Assembly (NCBI GenBank): GCA_016256075.1
Contig: SDVU01000860.1
Span: 1-10,052, forward strand
Reading direction: 5' to 3'
Length of the DNA: 10,052 nt
DNA from: Dictyocoela muelleri
Taxonomy: Eukaryota > Microsporidia
Both the position numbers and the translations under genes were made by a program. The notes below the pieces were generated by a model that was not told the origin of the DNA, searched no databases, and was given only the letters and a program-made list of their open reading frames with translations. Shown here one piece after another: positions 5,664-10,052 of the stretch. The first letter of the stretch is position 1, and each line of letters begins with the position of its first letter.

Positions 5664-7910
5664 TCAGTTACAAAGATATTTAAAATTAACTGGATCAATA
5701 CACATCGCAAACTCTCTGAAAAAATCATATAAATCTTTAAAAAATTCTTTTTTGTTACTTCCATCACCAATAACTATCATACCCTTCCTACATCTAGTTA
5801 GTGCTACATTTACCCTATTAGTATTAATAAATCCTATTTTTTCACTCCTCACCATACTCAAAACAATAAAATCATTTTCTTGACCTTGAAATCCATCAAC
5901 AGTAGATACTTTAACGTCATTAAGTTTATCTTTCAACAATGACTTCTGTGCTGAATAAAATGTAATCACTCCGATATCACAAATTTTTTTACCTGAAGAT
6001 TTCAATTTTAATTTACCCGTTTTTTTATTCCCTTTAGCCATTTTCCTTTTAATATTAAAGTTTTTATCTTTTCCTAATTCATTTTTTGATGTTTCAATTT
6101 TATTACTGACGGAAGAATCATCAGAATTACAACCAACACCTACTTTCTTCAAATAATTAACAGCATCAACAACTAAATCAATTTCTCCCGAATTAATATA
6201 ACTCTCTTTAAATTTTACTTCTAAATAATTCATCCCTGATGTATCAACAAAAACAATAGGGCTTGAATCAAACAATAAAAACTCGGGAACATCACTTAAA
6301 ATACAATTATTGTAAAAATACTTGTTACTAAACGATATTAAACGACTACACATTCTAAATTGTTTGTTAAGAAATATATCAGGAATAGGAAGAGTTAAAA
6401 AATATGATTCTGGCTGATTAATATTAGAATTATCAGAATTATTATCATCATTATAATTTTTATAAATAGTTGTATTATTATTATAAAAAGTATAATTATC
6501 AAGATTATCATAATTATCAGAATTATCAAGATTATCAAGATTATCAGAATTATCAAGATTATCAGAATTATCTTGATTATCAAGATTATTGTTATTTTGA
6601 CCATTCTTCAGGATTATATTTTCTTCAAGTAATTTTCGAAAATTTTCTGAAAATTCATGATTTTTAAAATTGATATTTTCAACTGGTCTTAATTGATAGG
6701 GATCGCCAACTAAAATAAAATTTTTTCCTTTTGATGTGGCCAAAATAATTTCAGGTTCAGTTGCCTGACAACACTCGTCAATAATAACATAATCGAATTC
6801 TTGATTTATTTTATATGTTGAAAATAAAGTAGAAAATACTAATTGTTCATTTTTATATTTTTGATTATGAAAATTATTTTTATTCTTATTCTTATTCTTA
6901 TCTTTAAATTTAAATTTATTTTTATTCTTATTCTTATTCTTATTCTTATTCTTATCTTTAAATTTATTTTTATTTTTATCCTTATTCTTATTTTTATTAA
7001 TTTCATTATTCCTTTGAGAAAATATTCCACCAAACCTTTTGAAGAAATTTCCCTTAGATTGTCTAAATTTGTTAATAACATTGTCTACTGAAAGATTGCT
7101 TGGACCACATACAAGAATTGTCTTTTTTAAATCAATTAGTTTTTTTAAAATGTTTACTAAAAGATGTGTTTTTCCTGTTCCTGGTGGGCCGTGAATTTTA
7201 AAATTTTTTTGTGTTTCAATAAGAACATTAATTTTTCTTTCTAAATCATATTCTCGAGTATTAATGTTAAAAATATTTTCATTATCGGTAATATTTTTAA
7301 TTTTATTAATATCTTTATCAATATCATCATTATTATCTTTATTAATATCATTAATGTCTTTAATGTCTTTATTAATGTCTTTATTATTATCTTTATTAAT
7401 GTCATTAATGTCTTTATTAATGTTTTTATCAATATCTTTATTAATGTCTTGATTAATATCTTTATTATTGTTTTTATTGGCATTTACATCACATTCTTTT
7501 ATTTTTAAGTCTCTTATACAATTATTTAATTGTTGATTATTTATTTTATTTAAGCCATATTTTTTTATTATCGAGTGTAAAACAATCTTTTCAAATCTTT
7601 CAATAAACTCGAAGTGTATTTTATTTGAATCAAAATTAATCAGTCGTTTTAGGTAAATTTTTCTATGATAATCACGTTCAAGTGTGACTGTAATTGTACC
7701 AGATACCCTTTCTTTAAGTTTAATTGTTATATTTTCATTATTGTCTATAACTATACCTTTTACTCTGCCAACTAATACATGTTCGTCAATATTTATTTTT
7801 TTGTTTGTCTGGAATTTTAATATTTTTGTAGGTTCAGTTTTGATGGTTATTGAAAGAGGCTCGTTTGATGATAAAATTGATTTTAGATATTCTATGTATA
7901 ATTTTGACAT
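5664..7910 (-). CDS. UPF1-like SF1B helicase (IGHMBP2/Hcs1/Dna2 group)
   Basis: A 748-residue ATP-dependent nucleic-acid helicase, intronless and unbroken. All core motifs are present (residues from ATG 7910): I GPPGTGKT 241-248, Ia CGPSNLSVDNV 268-278, II DECCQ 378-382, III VGDPYQLRPV 401-410, IV NKQFRMCSRL 515-524, V STVDGFQGQEND 669-680, VI NRVNVALTRCRKG 698-710. The DEC-x-Q box and VDGFQGQE point to the IGHMBP2/Hcs1 or Dna2 groups over Rep/PcrA types; about 140 N-terminal residues probably form the beta-barrel of this family. No nuclease, R3H or zinc finger is seen. Four low-complexity inserts (143-209, 301-351, 437-498, 595-643) lie between motifs. The frame stays open to TTG 7946, but ATG 7910 is chosen because a C-run abuts it. 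Expected role: nuclear or cytosolic DNA/RNA unwinding; the exact member is unsure. Confidence 0.85.
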   Translation of the reverse strand: MSKLYIEYLKSILSSNEPLSITIKTEPTKILKFQTNKKINIDEHVLVGRVKGIVIDNNENITIKLKERVSGTITVTLERDYHRKIYLKRLINFDSNKIHFEFIERFEKIVLHSIIKKYGLNKINNQQLNNCIRDLKIKECDVNANKNNNKDINQDINKDIDKNINKDINDINKDNNKDINKDIKDINDINKDNNDDIDKDINKIKNITDNENIFNINTREYDLERKINVLIETQKNFKIHGPPGTGKTHLLVNILKKLIDLKKTILVCGPSNLSVDNVINKFRQSKGNFFKRFGGIFSQRNNEINKNKNKDKNKNKFKDKNKNKNKNKNKNKFKFKDKNKNKNKNNFHNQKYKNEQLVFSTLFSTYKINQEFDYVIIDECCQATEPEIILATSKGKNFILVGDPYQLRPVENINFKNHEFSENFRKLLEENIILKNGQNNNNLDNQDNSDNLDNSDNLDNLDNSDNYDNLDNYTFYNNNTTIYKNYNDDNNSDNSNINQPESYFLTLPIPDIFLNKQFRMCSRLISFSNKYFYNNCILSDVPEFLLFDSSPIVFVDTSGMNYLEVKFKESYINSGEIDLVVDAVNYLKKVGVGCNSDDSSVSNKIETSKNELGKDKNFNIKRKMAKGNKKTGKLKLKSSGKKICDIGVITFYSAQKSLLKDKLNDVKVSTVDGFQGQENDFIVLSMVRSEKIGFINTNRVNVALTRCRKGMIVIGDGSNKKEFFKDLYDFFREFAMCIDPVNFKYLCN
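6417..6602 (-). repeat. low-complexity DNA coding the Asn/Asp-rich helicase insert
   Basis: The minus strand repeats GATAATCTTGATAATTCT-type units and encodes runs such as NLDNSDNLDN. It lies between helicase motifs III and IV, in the place of a surface loop, and keeps the frame open. Trinucleotide-phased expansion explains it. Confidence 0.85.
6858..7010 (-). repeat. low-complexity DNA coding the Asn/Lys-rich helicase insert
   Basis: Iterated AATAAG codons (TTCTTA on the plus strand) encode NKNKNK runs with occasional FKFKDK. It sits between motif Ia and the DEAD-type box of the helicase. The plus strand of the tract gives a spurious Phe/Ile/Leu-rich open frame. Confidence 0.85.
7284..7484 (-). 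repeat. low-complexity DNA coding the Asp/Ile/Asn/Lys helicase insert
   Basis: Iterated 12-base units (AATAAAGACATT and variants) encode NKDI repeats with DINDINKDNN variants. The tract separates the N-terminal barrel region from motif I. The regular 12-base period suggests slippage in multiples of four codons. Confidence 0.85.
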
Positions 7911-7919
7911 GGGGTAAAT
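7911..7919 (-). promoter_or_regulatory. microsporidian-type C-run directly before the helicase ATG
   Basis: The minus strand reads ATTTACCCC and then ATG. A CCC- or GGG-like motif close before the start codon is known for many microsporidian genes and marks transcription starts with very short leaders. Here it supports the ATG at 7910 over the in-frame TTG upstream, and hints at the lineage. One four-base run alone could be chance. Confidence 0.5.
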
Positions 7920-7943
7920 ATTTGAATTTGTATTTTTTGTTTT

Positions 7944-7965
7944 CAATAATAAAATTTTATTATTG
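7944..7965. repeat. perfect 22-bp palindrome upstream of the helicase
   Basis: CAATAATAAAA is followed without loop by its inverse TTTTATTATTG. It starts 34 bases upstream of the helicase ATG, in the promoter region. A dimeric protein could bind it, but AT-rich palindromes are common in such DNA and no function is claimed. Confidence 0.6.
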
Positions 7966-8169
7966 TATTTTTGAAATATTAATTTTTTGAAAATACTATT
8001 AGATTTCTCGTTAATGAATTAAAAATCATTATTTGATCAACAAAATTATGGATTTGGATTAAATTTTTGTACTTTATTTATTATTTGCTCACTATAGTAA
8101 AAAAAAATATTTTGAATGATTCAATTTTTATGAATATGGTGATAAAATTATTTTTATCAATTTAAATTC

Positions 8170-8584
8170 GGCAAGAGTTAATAAGGTCTGAGGGTAAATA
8201 TAAAGATCTGGAGAAAAATTATAATGTTGTGAGGAAAATTATAATGGCGGATAAAAATATAAATTTTCATAGTTTTTTTAAACTGCAAAGTTCATATAAC
8301 GGGTCAAAAAAAGATCTTATAAAACTGTTTTTTTATAAGATTCTTTTAAGTGGTGTTTTTAAAAGATTCTTTAAGGGGGTATTTTAATAAGATCCCCAAA
8401 AAATTGACGATAAATTTTTTCCACTTTTTAATTTTTCCCTACACTTTTAAATTAAAATTTTTGTCAATATAAAACTTTCATAGATGTTATCAACAGTAAA
8501 ATTCATATTAGAGTGGCAAAAAAATAACTATTTATTCTACACCTTATAAATATACGCACCTTTCCTTTTATAATTTAATCTCGC
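8170..8584. mobile_element. 415-bp MITE, second copy of the 2056-2582 family
   Basis: The interior follows the other copy block by block: GGCAAGAGTTAAT, GGTCTGAGGG, GGCGGATAAAAAT, the CTTATAAAA hairpin, AATAAGATCC, TTGTCAATAT, TATTAGAGTG and CACCTTATAAAT. TTTAAATTC stands at both borders (8161-8169 and 8585-8593), a perfect 9-bp direct repeat. The ends are weakly inverse (GGCAAGAGTTAAT against GCGAGATTAAAT). It lacks the outer 54 or so bases of each arm of the first copy, so the first copy has either longer ends or a doubled terminus. An inner hairpin at about 8313-8342 is stronger here than in the first copy. It codes for nothing. Confidence 0.75.
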
Positions 8585-8600
8585 TTTAAATTCTTAAAAC

Positions 8601-8667
8601 TAGGTCATTGATCTATTGGTTAAATTTAATGTCAGAGCATATCCCGCCATCAGTTTCGAGTCTCGGT
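8601..8667 (+). other. degenerate tRNA-like sequence, likely SINE head
   Basis: TGATCTATTGG (8609-8619) resembles a tRNA A box and GTTTCGAGTCT (8653-8663) a B box, two mismatches from consensus; the spacing of about 40 bases is right for RNA polymerase III promoters. Acceptor pairing is poor. T-runs follow directly (8672-8678 and on), which could end a polymerase III transcript. A tRNA-derived SINE or dead tRNA fits better than a working tRNA. Confidence 0.4.
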
Positions 8668-8744
8668 TAAATTTTTTTAATTTTATTTTTTTTTAATTTT
8701 AAATTTTATCTTTTTTAATTTTTTTTTAATTCTTTTAATTCTTT
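8668..8744. repeat. T-rich tract interrupted by the Merlin element
   Basis: Near-pure T and TTAA runs. The same composition, including the TTTTAATTCTTTTAATTC motif, resumes at 9800 on the other side of the Merlin element, so the insertion split one tract. Confidence 0.6.
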
Positions 8745-8825
8745 GGATCAGGTATATTTTCTTGCCCCGGGCATTAAAAATATTAGAGAAAATTAGATCT
8801 TCATTACAAGTAAAAAATAATCAAC

Positions 8826-9713
8826 TTAAGAAATTTTAATCATCTCTAATATCTTACGCAGTCGTTCGAGTTTTTTTTTAAATCTCCAAGTAAAATCGTT
8901 TAATAAATCTTGTCTAAGTTCATTTTTAATACCCTTTCTGCGTTTTATTTCAAGATTTAATTCATTATTAAATGACTCGACTGCCTGTGTATTAACTCCA
9001 GTTTACGGATCAATAAAGTTATATTTATGGCAAATTGTTTGGTGTGTAAAACCAAGCCTCCTAAACTTGAATATGATCGATGCTCGTCTGTTTTAATTAT
9101 GCTACCACTGACTACATTGTCACATATTATTGGTATCATTGTGTCCACTTGCTTATTAAGTATTACGCAAGCAAAAGCACGAGTGATTTCTTTTGTCTAA
9201 TTCTACAATACACAAAGCTTCGGTTTTATTTTTGGCGGACCTTCCCCTGTGACTTTTTACTTTAAAGTTTAACCCGGTTTCATCGATTTGTACTTCTTTA
9301 TTTATACCTCTCAGTTTGTTATCTTTTAAATCAAATCTGCCTACACAATTTAAAAATAACACTTTAACCTTTTTTATGGTTCGTTTGTTCAAGCCCAACC
9401 CCTTTACTATCGCATGTTGAGGTACATTTGTGGATAATCTTATTAGAATCTTAAATGTCTGTAAAAAGGAAATTTTTAAAATTTCAAAAAAAACTTCACA
9501 TTCTTATGCTTTTTTTTTATAGTCCGTACATTTTAAAGTCATACAACGCCAAGCTAGTGAATCTTTAACACCATTAAAAGCCTTTAATTCCATGAAAAAT
9601 AAGCATTTGACGCATATGAATTCTTTCTTGATATAATTTTCTGTCATCAAATACTCAATGAAATCAGTTAGTTACATTCTGATGTGCATGTTTTCAAATT
9701 TGTCAGGATTCAT
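8826..9713 (-). pseudogene. Merlin/ISXO2-type transposase, broken
   Basis: From ATG 9713 the reading gives about 296 codons, normal for Merlin. In order: a zinc ribbon (CVKC near 9605, CMTLKC near 9540), a helix region (GLNKRTIKKVK), the first catalytic motif QIDETGLNFKVK with HRGRSAKNKTEALCIVEL, the second IKTDEHRSYSSLGG, then CHKYNFIDP and TGVNTQAVESFNNELN with the third acidic residue, and a basic C-terminus ending KILEMIKIS. Three in-frame stops (near 9672, 9523 and 9013) and two frame changes (near 9150 and 9055) disable it. Catalytic motifs are kept, so decay looks fairly recent. Cut-and-paste transposition was its role; it might once have served related short elements nearby. Confidence 0.85.
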
Positions 9714-9751
9714 TTTTAAGGGGTTAAAAATAATATTTTTTTTATTTTTAT

Positions 9752-9798
9752 TATCAGGTGTATTATCTTGCCCCTGTGGTAAGATAATTCACCTGATA
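9752..9798. repeat. doubled right terminal repeat of Merlin, forming a hairpin
   Basis: TATCAGGTGTATTATCTTGCC (9752-9772) and its inverse (9778-9798) pair with two mismatches across a 5-base loop. The inner copy runs in the same direction as the left end of the element and is closer to it (CTTGCCCC) than the outer copy is. Confidence 0.75.
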
Positions 9799-9807
9799 CA
9801 ATTCTTT

Positions 9808-10052
9808 TAATTTTTTTTAATTTGTTTTCTTTTTTTTTAATTTTAAATTTTTTATTTTATTAATTTTAAATGTTATCTTTTTAATTCTTTTAATTCTTTT
9901 AATTCTTGTCGAACGCCAGATCATATCCCACGCCAGATCGGCACCCACATACTTTTCAATAATTTATTTTCCAGGTTATGACCTTAAAAAATAAATAAAA
10001 AGTCAAACCTCTTAATTACGTCTAAAATTTATAAGGGTCAGCTACAAAAATT
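9808..10052. other. T-rich tract and short gene-free end
   Basis: A T-rich tract continues to about 9907. Then CGCCAGATC occurs twice (9914-9922 and 9931-9939) around CATATCCCA, which also recalls GCATATCCCGCC in the tRNA-like block at 8637. No coding frame or RNA gene is seen up to the window end. Confidence 0.4.

Larger units (their letters stand above)
8745..9799 (-). mobile_element. Merlin (ISXO2/IS1595-related) DNA transposon, broken
   Basis: The left end GGATCAGGTATATTTTCTTG and the reverse of the right end GTATCAGGTGAATTATCTTA match at 15 of 20 bases, starting with G as Merlin ends do. AATTCTTT flanks both sides (8737-8744 and 9800-9807), an 8-bp duplication typical of Merlin, though the repetitive T-rich context weakens this. 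The 1055-bp length suits a one-gene Merlin. It carries an ISXO2-type transposase on the minus strand. The right terminal repeat is doubled as a palindrome. Confidence 0.8.

Noticed and set aside
6395-7483. Several Ile/Leu/Lys- or Phe/Tyr-rich open frames on both strands
   Set aside because: They are alternate-frame readings of the low-complexity tracts in the helicase gene.
7684-7917. Plus-strand open frame opposite the helicase N-terminus
   Set aside because: It is antisense to a well-supported gene and shows no protein family pattern.
7911-7946. Helicase start at 7946
   Set aside because: The codon there is TTG, not ATG; the C-run and ATG at 7910 make a better start.
8957-9265. Genes on the plus strand across the Merlin element
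   Set aside because: The minus-strand reading carries the ISXO2 motifs; the plus-strand frame at 9080-9265 is its shadow.

Overview
The window looks like a piece of a large, AT-rich, transposon-laden genome of a small eukaryote, most likely a microsporidian. The evidence is one long intronless helicase gene swollen by Asn/Lys/Asp tracts, a C-run (TTTACCCC) set directly against its ATG as in microsporidian gene starts, decayed Merlin (ISXO2-type) and pogo-type DNA transposons, and almost no other coding sequence. The lineage call is inference; a TE-rich genus such as Hamiltosporidium would fit but cannot be proved from this window.

Layout. 1-400 holds two or three degenerate tRNA-like blocks on the minus strand. 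381-1834 is gene-free and packed with fold-back and MITE-like repeats: a fold-back at 381-546, a partial MITE at about 632-790, a second fold-back at 861-1029 and a full MITE at 1546-1834. 1837-2055 is a short open-frame remnant caught between two MITEs. 2056-2582 is a 527-bp MITE with long inverted ends and a perfect 8-bp target duplication. 2725-4671 is a complete-length but broken pogo/Tigger-like transposon between TA dinucleotides; its single coding region runs from a CENP-B-type DNA-binding part through a DDE transposase into an OTU-like cysteine-protease domain. 4674-5660 has no gene, only palindromes and a short degenerate repeat. 5664-7910 (minus strand) is the one gene that looks functional, a UPF1-like SF1B helicase nearest the IGHMBP2/Hcs1/Dna2 group. 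8170-8584 is a second copy of the 2056-2582 MITE family with a 9-bp target duplication. 8601-8667 is a tRNA-like block followed by a T-rich tract, into which a 1055-bp Merlin element (8745-9799, broken transposase) has inserted. The remainder is T-rich and gene-free.

Overall, one housekeeping-type gene sits among dead DNA transposons and non-autonomous inverted-repeat elements. The most notable items are the transposase-OTU fusion, the doubled (palindromic) terminal repeat at one end of each of the two coding transposons, and the two MITE families.
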